From: Silene latifolia
Taxonomy: Eukaryota > Streptophyta > Magnoliopsida > Caryophyllales > Caryophyllaceae
DNA length: 64,000 nucleotides
Direction: 5' to 3'
Assembly: GCF_048544455.1 (NCBI RefSeq)
Contig: NC_133536.1
Location: 169,900,325-169,964,324 of the forward strand
Shown: positions 35,694-46,290 of the stretch, in pieces
Layout of the letters: every line of letters starts with the position of its first letter
Position numbering within the stretch: the stretch's first letter is position 1
Notes under the pieces: generated by a model
Seen by the model: only the letters and a program-made list of their open reading frames with translations
What the model was told of the DNA's origin: nothing
Databases searched by the model: none
Position numbers and translations under genes: made by a program

Positions 35694-37182
35694 TAGCTCG
35701 TTTTATTTGAATATTACTCTTTTATTAGTGTATTTGTGAGCTAATTCCGTGTTCTAGTATCTTTGCTTGTTTTCATTGTATTTTGTAGGAAATGAAGCAT
35801 TTTTAGCTTTTTCCCATCCAAAGTGCAAGAACTAAGAGTTCACGAGGCTAAAAGAAATGAGATCATGTAAAAGAAAGGGCATTTTGGAGAAATCCGAGTA
35901 AAGAAATCCCGAGCATGAAAGATGACATGGGTTGTTGCAAGAAAAAGAAATGACATGAAGCCCAAAAGAAAGTCCAAAAAGACCAAGTCAACTGGCAAGG
36001 ATAGGATGCCAAATGATGCTCTAACTTAGGGAAATTAAGGAGCTTAATGACCAACTTTGGATGCCCTATGCTAATTAATCAATGATTAATAGATTTAACC
36101 GAGAAACAAGCGTCCCCGATCGGGGTGGTCTGTCCCCGATCGGGCTTTATCCCCCATTGAATTTTACGTTTCACCCATTTATCACTATTTATAGGGTGCT
36201 TAATCCGTCATTAAGGCATATCTTTTATCATCTTTTATCACATTCCTATACTCTTAAGCACACATATTCTCTTAGTTTTCAAATTAGTTTACATTTCATT
36301 AAGCAATTCTATTGTTATAAACAATTTACATAAGCACTTTGTTCTTAATAATACAAGCTTTCCATTCAAGTTATTTGGGTTTGTTATTTGAGTTCTTCTT
36401 ATTAAAGTTCCAAGTTCTCTTGTGGCGGTAATTTCGTTTCTCGTTTATCTCGTTAAATCATTCTTCATTATCGTTATTTCGTAGTTTACATTATTGTCAT
36501 TAGCATTTTCATATTAGTTTATTACTTTGCATTATCAAGTTACTATCACCATAGTTTATTTCTAGCAATTTCCTTTACATTTCTTATCATTAGCAATTAC
36601 ACTAATTCATATGTTATCACTATTTAGTTTACTCATAATTCTTATAATTTCATTTAGTTATATTTCGATTAGAATCATGTTTAATAATTCATACATCATT
36701 AGTTTAATTTCAAACATAAGTGAGTAGTCTATTTGTCTAGGGATTAGGGAAGCTATGAATAAATAATATTTGTAAATGTTAGATTAGGATGATATAATAT
36801 TGTCTAATAGTTTCTATCACATGCTTGTTTTATTTGCTAATCTTTGGTAATTGATCACTATCTTATATTAATTTGTTAAGTCACTTTTAGAAGTCGAGAG
36901 GTACGAAAATGAATTTGTCTAAGCATGTTTTAGTAGACCGACCTAGCGATAGCGAGAGCTCGTTAGGACCCGTTATATGCTTGACAATAAGGCCAAGAGG
37001 TGGTGGTTATAAGACTAAAACAATTGACAATATTATCTAGTTCTAGTTTAGCGTGATCATCTATATGTTTGCATGTGTGACCCGACTCCCCTAGACTCTT
37101 TTATCATATTTAATCTACATCATTTTATTTACAAGTTTAACAACCAAACCAACCAAAAAATTGAATCGATCTAGATAGAATA
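35694..37182 (+). repeat. Athila-type LTR, forward strand, right end cut
   Basis: Start TTAGCTCGTTTTATTTG is not a clear TG end. TATA-like TATTTATAG lies at 36186. Two palindromic words, CCCCGATCGGGG (36114-36125) and CCCCGATCGGG (36134-36144), lie just before it. Downstream, AGACCGACCTAGCGATAGCG and GTGACCCGACTCCCCTAGAC (37080-37098) are like Athila LTR 3' regions. The reverse-strand LTR at 37183 interrupts it. Confidence 0.6.
36114..36144 (+). repeat. Two CCCGATCGGG palindromes in U3
   Basis: A perfect 12-bp palindrome at 36114-36125 and a perfect 10-bp one at 36135-36144, 40-70 bp before the TATA-like box. Confidence 0.85.
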
Positions 37183-38522
37183 TGTAACACCCCCGTACGC
37201 CAGAATGCCTTACCAAGGACCATCCCAGTGTATGACGGTGTCACCATCTCGGTTTCCCGAGGAGGTAGATCAAATTAGACAATAAAAGAACAATTATAAA
37301 TATTAATATATCTTATACAATACAACTAAATACAACGTCTTTATAATAAAGGTACAACCATAACACTCATGACACTGCCTCTCTAGACCGGTAGCGTGAT
37401 GACTCGATCCCTCCAATCCTAGAAGCCACAATCATCAATACCTGCTAAGCAAACTGCTCACCATCCCCGAATGGATCACCGTAGGTTTTACAAAACAACA
37501 ACAACGGGGTCAGTACTGACTAATCAAATATAAGACAGAGTAACAATGTCAACAGCTGATCATCCTCTATCCCAGTCTCATGACCTCGCACAGTAACCGA
37601 CTACACCCCGAAGGGTGTAGCCCTGCCAGATTACCCATCGCAACAGGTAATCCTCGCCGCAGCCCATCCCACCTAGTCCAGCTCATCAACGAGCGACTAA
37701 CAATCCCTGTCCCTTAATGTGCACATCCCCTTCCGTGGCGGGTTCCACGGAGGGCGAACTAGGGTGTGAAGTCACTCCCGCAAGTGACTCCACCACCATC
37801 ACAACACACACAGCCTCACAGCTGTCACAATACCACAACCACACCACCGTCACCACTACACTAATACTCCGATGATCAGCAGATAACAATCATACACAGT
37901 ACAATCACAATCTTAAATCAATTAACAGTAAACTGAGTAGGGAAACCCTACCTCATCGCAAAGCATGTAAGACTTCCATTTACAGCCACGCACGACTCTA
38001 ATAAGCATCCTAACAATGATAACCATCTCCTATTACACGACTATACTCAAAGAATCACTCAAAAGAACACAAGGCAGAAACTTACCTAACCTTACACATC
38101 GGCGGTGACATAGACGACCACCACACACGTCATCCTTCCCCAGCGAATCCCGTCCTTCCCATGGTGGAGGTTTAGGCTAAAGCACTAGAGTGTGAAGATA
38201 TGGGGTGATAGGAGAGGGAGATAGGCTAGGGTTAGAGAAAGAGAAACTGTCGAGGAAATGAGAAAATGAAATGAATCTCGCGAACTTGCGTTTATGTTAA
38301 GGTGTCGACAGCAGCCATACTCGGTCGAGTACGGGAGTACTCGGCCGAGTAGGCTCTACTCGGTCGAGTATGGGTGATACTCGGCCGAGTAGCCTCAGCT
38401 AGGTCGAGTAAACAATCCTATAAAACTCATGTTACAAACCTGATCCCTCACCCATTCATCCCTAAGGTCTGTTTGGTCAACAAGATCGGTCAACAGCGTT
38501 CTTAAATATCCTGGGTATTACA
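37183..38522 (-). repeat. Chromovirus-like 3' LTR, reverse strand, 1340 bp
   Basis: On the reverse strand it opens TGTAATACCCAGG at 38522 and closes GGGGGTGTTACA at 37183. A PPT and a hairpin lie directly upstream (38523-38560). The left neighbour GAATA (37178-37182) would be one half of the target duplication; the other half is not found. U3 carries a ~20-bp-periodic cluster of TACTCGG(C/T)CGAGTA words. The lineage is inferred from the ends and the GGGGACGAAG segment before the PPT. Confidence 0.78.
38318..38410. repeat. Cluster of TACTCGGYCGAGTA palindromes with ~20-bp period
   Basis: Four words start at 38318, 38338, 38357 and 38378, alternating GGTC and GGCC at the centre, plus a decayed fifth (TAGGTCGAGTA) near 38400. 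The GGCC forms are perfect 14-bp palindromes. Confidence 0.9.
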
Positions 38523-38540
38523 GTCTTCCCCCCTTAAAAA
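38523..38540 (-). other. Polypurine tract (reverse strand)
   Basis: Read on the reverse strand, TTTTTAAGGGGGGAAGAC precedes the LTR start at 38522. Confidence 0.8.
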
Positions 38541-38560
38541 GAACTTCGTCCCCGAAGTTC
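38541..38560 (-). promoter_or_regulatory. Pre-PPT hairpin, chromovirus-like element
   Basis: GAACTTCG / GGGA / CGAAGTTC on the reverse strand. Perfect 8-bp stem, GNRA-type loop, ending directly at the polypurine tract. Confidence 0.82.
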
Positions 38561-38790
38561 AGCCCGCACGCCACTCCCCTCAGGGTTACGCACCGTGACA
38601 CAACCACTTACACCAAAACGCACTACTCACACCAACCTGACATCACCGTCATACCACATTACCCAAAAAACAATCACCTATCACAGCTACTCCTCCAACA
38701 ATACTAATCACCAGCTTTCACATATACTTACGGAAATTAATGAATTCATATGCATTCTTTTCCCAAAAGCGACACAACTACTATCAACCA

Positions 38791-38937
38791 TACACAAATG
38801 CGAAGCAATACTCAAAACAGTACTCAACCACCACATTCCGTACGCTTATATCAAATATACAAATGCAAAAAAATACACAAATGTAAAGCAATACTAAAAA
38901 ACAGTACTCAACCACCACATTCCGTACACCTATACCA
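38791..38937 (+). repeat. Tandem duplication, ~83-bp period
   Basis: The block ACACAAATG...AAGCAATACT...CAACCACCACATTCCGTAC...TATA is present at 38791-38853 and again at 38874-38937 with few changes. Confidence 0.8.
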
Positions 38938-39149
38938 ATTATGATAAAATGAATTGAGACACCCGTGCACAGTACAATCTTCATATTACTTGAATACAAC
39001 ATGGATACAGCTTTAAGGAAACATAAATGTAATTCTGAATGCTAACATGCCTAACATACATGTGATTCCAAATATCATAGTTATAATTAAATACACATTT
39101 CACATAAATAAATACTTATTTCCGCGACATTACTCTTCCCCTCTTAAAG

Positions 39150-39169
39150 GAACTTCATCCCCGAAGTTC
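39150..39169 (-). promoter_or_regulatory. Second pre-PPT-type hairpin
   Basis: On the reverse strand GAACTTCG / GGGA / TGAAGTTC. As RNA the closing pair is G-U, so an 8-bp stem remains. It is followed by CCTTTAAGAGGGGAAGAG. Confidence 0.7.
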
Positions 39170-39540
39170 ACCAGTAGCCACATCGCATGCCCAGAGCCAA
39201 TACACATATGACATTACTCATAAACTCTTGTAGCACAACTTACTTTATGACATTATACGCTTGCGACTTGTATAGACAGAATTTCTATGTAGTGTATAAA
39301 AATAAAAAATTATGGGGTTAACACCAAAATAGCAGCTTAATTCGTGACCAGCTGGGGCGATTATAACCGTCACCAAACATATCCATGCATAAGGCTGGTG
39401 ACAGTTACAGCACTGTATATTTATGGCAAACTACATCATTTTCTGAGATTTAGAGCCTTATAACTGGTGTCATTCATGACCAGTTCATTTAGAAATTTGA
39501 GTAGTTACTCCTTATGAGACATGTTACATAAGTATGCATA

Positions 39541-40537
39541 AATATGAACTTAATCTACTTAATACCTGTATGCATTCGGGTTCGTGGTTAGTTGACACAT
39601 GTGGAAGAGGTCGCCCCTTATTCATTTTGCCCATAAGCTCCACACTGCCAAAAATAGCTTTTTTGTCCCGTTACTACATCCTACATTTAGCCTACCCTTG
39701 TCAAGCTAGTAGTTTATGTTCTCGGGATTTTTATTTCGTTTTTGGTAGCTAGTGCTCATTTTGAGATGATGTTGGGAAGATGAAAAGGTAAAGAAAATAA
39801 AAAGAAAGAAAAAAAAGAAAAAGAGTTCGGAAAAAAAGAGGTCAGTCTATCGACCGGCTACATTGGTCGATCGACTAAGTACTGCAGCAGAAAAAAGAAA
39901 ATTCGAAAAATCACATGTTGCAATTGTTATGAGTTGGTGATTTTGTACTCCCATGTATTATATGTATCTTATGGGGAGTTTACTAATTGTGGAAATTGTG
40001 AGATTCGTGCTTACTATTAAGCACCGTTTAGATTGAAATCTTGAGCAAGAAGTCGGATGTTGTTATTAATTTGGTTCTCTCAGTTACTAGCTTGGCTTTT
40101 AACTCTGGTTTTATCCAAATTTATCTTAGCCCTTCCTGCCCATAGCCTCACATATCCATATTTACCTCGGCATGTGTCATGGTCATTAAATGGTTGGAAT
40201 GCATATGTACGGTTGTAGAGATATTATTCATGTTAGATTGCAGGCATGTTTTTAAGGGTCGTATTTAGGTGAGAGACTTGTTTCGTTCATTCTTCTATCT
40301 TGCACAATTAAATTCTCACCCTATTCTTAAATTGAGTGAATGAGCGACCCGTGAGAGTCCGATATACACGAGTCTTGAAGGTCGAAAGTTTGGTAAATTC
40401 TTGAACATGTTCAACTCGTTTGCGCTTGACAAAATACTTTAATATTATTTGTTGCATTAAATTGGTTGGGCAAGATAATACGTTCTTGTTTTGAGAAAGA
40501 AATTCGTTCCATTAGGTGTTTATATTGAGTCTTAGTG
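39541..40537 (+). other. Athila-type 3' untranslated region, forward strand
   Basis: No gene. It has a purine-rich run (39780-39840), a GGTCGATCGAC word pair (39845-39875) and long T-rich sequence up to the hairpin and PPT. By analogy with the arrays further right it is the 3' UTR of an Athila element whose body is missing. Confidence 0.55.
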
Positions 40538-40557
40538 CTTGCTTGGGGACAAGCAAG
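40538..40557 (+). promoter_or_regulatory. Pre-PPT hairpin, Athila (forward copy 1)
   Basis: CTTGCTTG / GGGA / CAAGCAAG: perfect 8-bp stem and a GGGA loop. The PPT follows at once. Confidence 0.85.
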
Positions 40558-40575
40558 GTTTGGTTTGGGGAGATT
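40558..40575 (+). other. Polypurine tract, Athila type
   Basis: GTTTGGTTTGGGGAGATT before the LTR start TGATACGTG. Confidence 0.75.
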
Positions 40576-40985
40576 TGATACGTGCATATTCTATACACTT
40601 TATTAGCGTTTTTGGCACGTATTTCTATGCGTAATTATTAGCTTTAAGCTATTATTTCTCCCGAAACGGTTTACTTTGTCTTTCCTATGTCATTATTGCA
40701 GGAATGACCGAAAGTACGCTAAATCGAGCCTTTATCCGTTCCCGGGGGCATTTTATGGAAACTATGAAGTAGAAGCTCGGAACTAGATCGTCTTGGGATG
40801 CGTGCATGAAGATTTGAGGCTGGAATCTGCTGCAGCGTCTCTGGTCAATCGACCAGAGACCCCAGTCTATCGACCGTGGAGTTCAGAAGAGGAAGCACTG
40901 TAGCCTGCACTGTACTGGCTGGTCGATCGACTGTGCCACCTGGTCGATCGACCAGGTCTCGAAACTGTGATTTCTTTTACGCGTT
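40576..40985 (+). repeat. Athila 3' LTR, first 410 bp
   Basis: Starts TGATACGTGCATATTC after the PPT. It is cut at 40985 by the reverse-strand Athila array. Its U3 carries a family-specific palindromic word, GGTCGATCGACC and variants, at 40837-40860, 40871-40880, 40920-40931 and 40938-40957. Confidence 0.75.
40837..40957. repeat. GGTCGATCGACC palindrome cluster with a perfect 20-bp palindrome
   Basis: 40938-40957 is ACCTGGTCGATCGACCAGGT, perfectly self-complementary. 40837-40860 has perfect 10-nt arms (GTCTCTGGTC and GACCAGAGAC) around AATC. Two half-words lie between them. Confidence 0.9.
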
Positions 40986-42078
40986 TGATCGAGTCCATTT
41001 CGTGTTCACAATTAAGCATATGTGGTCGTTGGTCAATGGTCGATACAAAACACAATTTATACTCCACAAACAATTCTACAATTAGTAAAGAGGCAAGTAA
41101 AGGTCGGATCCCAAGGGACGGGTATTGAAATGAGAATTCTATTGTAACTAGTAGTGTCTAGGGGGTGTCACAAATTGGGTTGATGTAGAAGGTTACTAAA
41201 CTAAAATAGCAATGAAAATAAACTAGCAAGATGAATAAAATAAGGGGTGTAAACAATTGGTTAAAAGCACTAGGGTGTCATGGGTTCATAGGGGAATCAT
41301 GGGATATGATCATACAAACATGTTCTCAAATTATAAGCAAGCAATTATTGTTGTGATGGATTGAGTTGGGTTATATCTTACAATCCTAGGAAAGTTTGGG
41401 TCCCGGAGCCGAATCGATTAGATTGTACAACACCTACAAGTCGACTTAATCTTTCCTACTCAACACATGCATGGTCTAACAAGACTCGAGTTGGGTTATG
41501 TCTTACAAGTCAAGTTGAAAGGATAGAAGATGATAGTAAATGCAAGGATTCATAGGCTTAGCATTTCATCAAATATAACATGTGCATGTATTAAGATCAA
41601 AACAAGCAAGCAAATAAGATATGAAAGCATATGAATTTAAGCATGAATCATTCCCCATGTTGGTTTCCCCTAATCACCCATTAAACCCTAGCTAAGAGAC
41701 TACTCACTCATTATCATATTGATCATGCTAGAAAGGTTGTCAATCATACTAACATAATGAAACATGATGAATAAATGAAAGTAATTAGCAATAATTAAAA
41801 AGGGATTAAGAGATTATACCTACTAATGATTCCAATAATAAAGCAAGAATAATAGAAGTACTTGAATCCTAGATTGAGAGGTTGTCAATCTCTCAATAAT
41901 AACCCAAATAATCTTCAATTACCCAAAATAAAGTAAGAACAAGAGAGAGATTAAAGAACTAAAACTTGGATTAAAACTTGATTAATACTTGATTACAATA
42001 TTAAAGAGAGATTTGATTGATATTAACTACACTAATTATTGATAAGAAGAACATGCTCCTCTAATTAGACTAATGGGG

Positions 42079-42086
42079 TATTTATA
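42079..42086 (-). promoter_or_regulatory. TATA box of the Athila LTR
   Basis: TATAAATA on the reverse strand, about 660 bp into the LTR. The same box is at 51350-51357 in the other LTR. Confidence 0.65.
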
Positions 42087-42231
42087 GTGAAAATTAGGGA
42101 GGATGCATTAGGGTTAACTAAGGGCTAAACTAGTAATTACACTTTTTAAGTTGAGCAAGGAGACTCCGGTATTTTCTGAGATAAGGGCTTCTCTAATCGT
42201 AGCTTGAAGAATGAAAACGTCTTTGTCATCA

Positions 42232-42399
42232 AATCCGTGCGGATGGGAGTCGGGACGGCGGATCTGGGGCTGAGGAATCCGAGCGGATCCTTGGGCAAGA
42301 CGCTCGGATTGGCGATGGGGAATCCGAGCGGATTCCTTTGAGGGACGCTCGGATTGGGCTGGACGGACGGGCGGATTGTATACAATCCGTTCGGATTGT
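42232..42399. repeat. AATCCG-NN-CGGATT word cluster in U3
   Basis: Includes GGAATCCGAGCGGATTCC (42319-42336), CGGATTGTATACAATCCG, a perfect 18-bp palindrome (42372-42389), and ACAATCCGTTCGGATTGT (42382-42399), plus GACGGGCGGATT and GACGCTCGGATT half-words. The copy in the other LTR is at about 51505-51668. Confidence 0.9.
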
Positions 42400-42745
42400 C
42401 CGCAGCGTCAATTCTTCTTCTTTTCTTCCCTTTTCTTCATGAATTCCTTGGCGATTTCCTTGGGGACTCAAGGATCCTTTCTCAACAATGGTCTTCTACT
42501 ATGCTATGTACAAAGGCCTTCTAGTCTTGTCTCTCCTTGATGCTTGGTCATTGAATACGATCAATTTAGCCTCGTTTTGCCATGAAAATGCAAGATTCTT
42601 ACTCCTTTCCTACCAAGGGATCAAAATCTCAAAGAATATGCAAAACAAAGAACTAAAGATAAGAAATGACCCAAATAGGCACTAAAAAGCATGGAAACAA
42701 TGGTAATTCGGGGGCTAAATATGCGCCAATTATGGTCACATCAAA

Positions 42746-42761
42746 TATCCCCAAACCGAAC
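42746..42761 (-). other. Polypurine tract, reverse strand
   Basis: On the reverse strand GGTTCGGTTTGGGGATATT leads into the LTR start TGATGTGACC. Confidence 0.75.
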
Positions 42762-42782
42762 CTTTGCTCGTCCCGAGTAAAG
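42762..42782 (-). promoter_or_regulatory. Pre-PPT hairpin, pol-less Athila
   Basis: On the reverse strand CTTTACTCG / GGA / CGAGCAAAG: nine-base arms with one A-C mismatch. The second copy lies at 52030-52050. Confidence 0.72.
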
Positions 42783-44691
42783 AGGTGACAAAGACTAGGA
42801 CCAATACTAACCTAACCTAATAATAATAGCCGATATGAGACAATTAGCGGGTCTCACTCCGCCCCTTCAACTCACAACAAGACAACCATGAGGTAGGATG
42901 CCTTCTTGCAAGGCAAGGTGGGTCTTGCCAAAATGGCGACACATCCAAACATTAAGCACACAAAAATCACATAATGGATGCATCTACAAAAAGAATAGCC
43001 ACTTTCCTCATCTAAGTGGCGGAAATTATCTACAAGGGAAGCAATTCAAGGGTACACAATCCTTCATAGATGCAATTTGTTCAAACTACTAAGCCTAGAA
43101 GGATACCAATAAATCACCTCCAAAAGGTGTCAAGCTAGGGTACCTTTGTCCTCAATCGTTAAATGCTTTTGTCAAGAGTAGACTCCCTATGGTGTTAGAA
43201 ACACTGGAGGATCGCGGAATTCCCCCTCTTGCCTAGACAAGAAGAAGGGTCGTCCCCTCTCTACCATGCACAAAAATGGATACGATGGATAAAGGGATCG
43301 ATAGATATTTGAGTTTCACTTTGGGAGTTTGCTTTTATTTTTGTTTTTTCCCCCAATTTCATTGGCATTTGACATTTGAGAACACTTTCTTGCCATTTCT
43401 TTTGATTTTTGGCATTTCAATACTTGACAACTTTTTGCATTTCTTTTTGAACATTTTCAAAGTCACCCCAATTAGTAACGAGGGTGCCTTGTATTTGAAG
43501 CTTTAGGAGTTCTATTTTTGCTCCTCTTTTCATTTGATGCATTTTTGCAAACTTTCTTTCACTTTTCATTTCATTGAACTCAAATTGATTTCTTTTTGTG
43601 CCCATTCCCTTTGATGACAAAAATGTGGTAGAACATGGATGAATGATAGAAGTATGCATGGTTTCAAGGATCACCTTGGAATAAACGGTAGCCAAGGAGT
43701 TATCACACCACAAGGTACTCTTGACTAGGCCTTAAACCATGGGTCAAAGGATACTAGCATGACACATCCTAGGGTGTTTTACAAGCATTCTAACAAGCAA
43801 AGTCTTAAGAATAAAAAGCATCTACTAGGGCCTATATACACTTGTCAAGCTTCCCAAATAGACGGTTTTGCAAACTTTTCCTAACATGCAAACTACATGC
43901 CGTGATGCAACTAACATATACACATCCTAATGCAAATGATTCTACCTACTAATATGACGTATAATCTAAATGCAAGTCCTAAGTTCACATTGTTTTTACC
44001 GCATCAATCAAAATAAAGCCACATAGTCATTAACATAAAGAGGAAAAAGGAGATTGGAAAGATCATACCATGCGGTCTTCAATATCCTCATGTCTCGGAT
44101 GTGGCGTAGTCAATCAAAGTGAACAAGGATAAACAAACACAATATATACAAGACAATATATATAAAGGAAATGAACTTGTTTTTGGTTTTTCAATTTTTC
44201 AAATTTTTATGATTTTTGAAATTTTTCAATTTTTATGGGTTTTTGAATAAAAGTTAAGTGTTAGAATTCCCATCCCCACACTAATATGGGCATTGTCCTC
44301 AATGGCCAAAATGATGGAAATTATGCAAAGATGATGCATGATTTCTATACTAAATGCAATTCTACACAAAGCTATACTACATGATGCATGGTTTTTGTTA
44401 TGACGGAGAGGATAATTTAGATTACCTCCCGTTGTGTATGCATTAACTTCCCCAAACCAAATAAGACACTATTGCTAATGTCAAAGCATGGGTATAGTTC
44501 ATGCACACACTATGCTATGCATGAAACTAGATTGTCATTTTGGATTTTCAAAAATGGGAACAATAAAGAACACCTCAATGGAACCGAGGTGTGAGTCCTT
44601 TGATGTTGCTAGGACTAAACCAACAATGATCAAAATGAAATAGAATACAAAGAGATATAGACAAACCATGGGAGTGTAGGAGTCTCCAAGG
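42783..44691 (-). other. Athila 3' untranslated region, copy 1
   Basis: About 1.9 kb between ORF1 and the PPT without a credible gene. Short frames here (for example 42898-43092, 43417-43713) are present in both copies only because the whole segment is duplicated. Repeated at 52051-53959. Confidence 0.75.
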
Positions 44692-46290
44692 CTAGTCTTC
44701 CATCATGCTATCATCATCACCACTTCCCTCATGAGAAGTGGTCACATTGCCACTTTCCTTGGCACTTTCTTTATTATCTTTCTCATCATCATCTTCACCA
44801 TCTTCACCATCTCTTTCTTCATCTCCACTTGCTTCTTCCTCAATATTATCATCAATTTCTTCACCATTTCCAACAACCTCGTTGTCTTCCACCACGTCCC
44901 TAGATGCACCCGGAAACAAGGCTTCTCTATTCGCCTAACTAGGCAAAGGACAAGATTGATCAAGGAGTCCTTGCCTAGCTAGATGTAAGAGGGGAGGATA
45001 TTGAGCCAAATAAGCATTCTTCCGATCTTCATAAGCTTGCTTGTGCATGGCTTGCATAAGAAGAGTGACATAGTCTTTCCCAATTTCAACTCCTTGCGGT
45101 TTGAACTCTTCATACACAAAGGGGTAAGGCGGTTTAACAATGGAAGAGGAGGGAATTTCATGATCACCCTTTTGTTGTTGAATGATGTACTCGGCTTCCT
45201 TGGATAGGGGAAGTAAATAGTTGGTCCGGTGGACACTTAGACGGCAAATCTTTGCGGGTAAAGTGAATGATCGAGCCTCACTAGTAAGCCACCCATACTT
45301 GGTGTCAAGGGGATTGTGAGCAACCCACTTGAACTTGTTAATCATGATGGACATATCAATAAGATGGCCACCTTCCTTTGCCTTGTACTTGTTATCCTTA
45401 TTGAAATTAGGATCAAAGTGCTTGGCTAGGACCGTGACTAGGCCGCCATTAACAATAACGGTTGTACCCTTCTTCCCACTATCAACATGAAGCCATCTAT
45501 CAACCAATAGCCTCAAAGAATTGTAAGGCTTGGTGTGAATTCTTCCAATATTCAAAGTTGATTCAAGGAGAATAAAATCGAGTCCTGTGAAATGATTGGT
45601 GTCTTTCCTAGCAATTATGGTATTTCCCACAACTTTGTGCCATACTCTTATGCCCGGATGATGGACCAAAAGAGCACGACAAGCATGGAAATCTTCAAAT
45701 TTCTTTCCGGAGATTGCCTCCCAAAGAGGCTCGGGGTCATACTTCCCATATTGCTTATAATATTTATGTTCATCGCTAAGACCCAAAATTTCACCCAATT
45801 CCGGAAAGGTAATGCGTCTACTAGTGTTAGCTAGACGAAACTCAATATTTTCCCTATTCTCAACTTTTGTCACTTTTAAAGAACTTAAGAATTCCAAGAC
45901 AAGGGAGGGGTATGTTACTTCCTTCATTTCAAACAATTTCTTCAAACCCATGGCATTGAAAAAGGCTTTTGTTTGTTCAAGAACACCCAATTTCTCCAAA
46001 GCATCTTTACATATGAATTTGGTGGATTGAATTTGTTTCATAGCAAACTTGACAAATGTATTTCTATGGGTATCGGAAATGAAAGTTACCTCCGGATAAT
46101 GCAAGAGTTGATCGATTACCGGAGTAGAAGGTGATGCTTCCATAGAAATTTGTTGTTGTTGTACTTCCAAGTTTGGTGTCGATACCACCATTGCCAAAGC
46201 TTTCTTTGCTTGTAGAGCTTTTTGCCTTTGAGAGAGAGCCTTTGCTTTTGGTGCCTTTGTTGCCTTTGTTGCTCCCTTTGTTCTTGCCAT
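44692..46290 (-). pseudogene. Athila ORF1-like protein (env-like position), one amber codon
   Basis: ATG at 46290 opens MARTKGATKATK, a K/A-rich basic start. 451 codons follow to TAG at 44937-44935, then the same frame stays open for a very acidic D/E-rich tail to 44692, 532 sense codons in all. The central part (residues 70-330; ITFPELGEILGL near 165-180, VVGNTIIARKD near 220 and TVIVNGGLVTVLAKHFD near 280) resembles the Pfam ATHILA ORF-1 family. In the diverged forward copy the codon aligned to the TAG is Trp (TGG) in LPNWVDRKVF. So the stop arose from TGG and now removes the acidic tail. Function unknown. It sits where Athila elements carry the env-like ORF. Confidence 0.78.

Larger units (their letters stand above)
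38561..39540 (-). other. Interior 3' region of the chromovirus-like element, with a second PPT-like signal
   Basis: No coding frame is recognisable. It contains a tandem duplication (38791-38937) and, at 39131-39170, a second hairpin plus purine tract almost like the one at 38523-38560. The short piece after this second signal (TAATGTCGCGG, reverse strand) could be a decayed LTR start. The right border of the element is not determined. Confidence 0.45.
40986..42743 (-). repeat. Athila 3' LTR, reverse strand, 1758 bp
   Basis: Read on the reverse strand it opens TGATGTGACC at 42743 and closes CTCGATCA at 40986. TATA box at 42086-42079. U3 contains the AATCCG-NN-CGGATT word cluster (42232-42399). 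Confidence 0.92.

Noticed and set aside
38318..38410. CRISPR-like regular repeats
   Set aside because: The 'repeats' are 14-bp palindromes spaced by 6-7 bp inside an LTR of a plant element; no spacers or cas genes.
42898..43713. Small frames in the Athila 3' UTR repeated at 52166-52981
   Set aside because: Repeated only because the whole 4.4-kb segment is duplicated; the diverged forward copy does not keep them intact.
44738..44938. A serine-rich forward frame opposite the acidic ORF1 tail
   Set aside because: It is the antisense reading of GAT/GAA-rich codons; same in the tandem copy.
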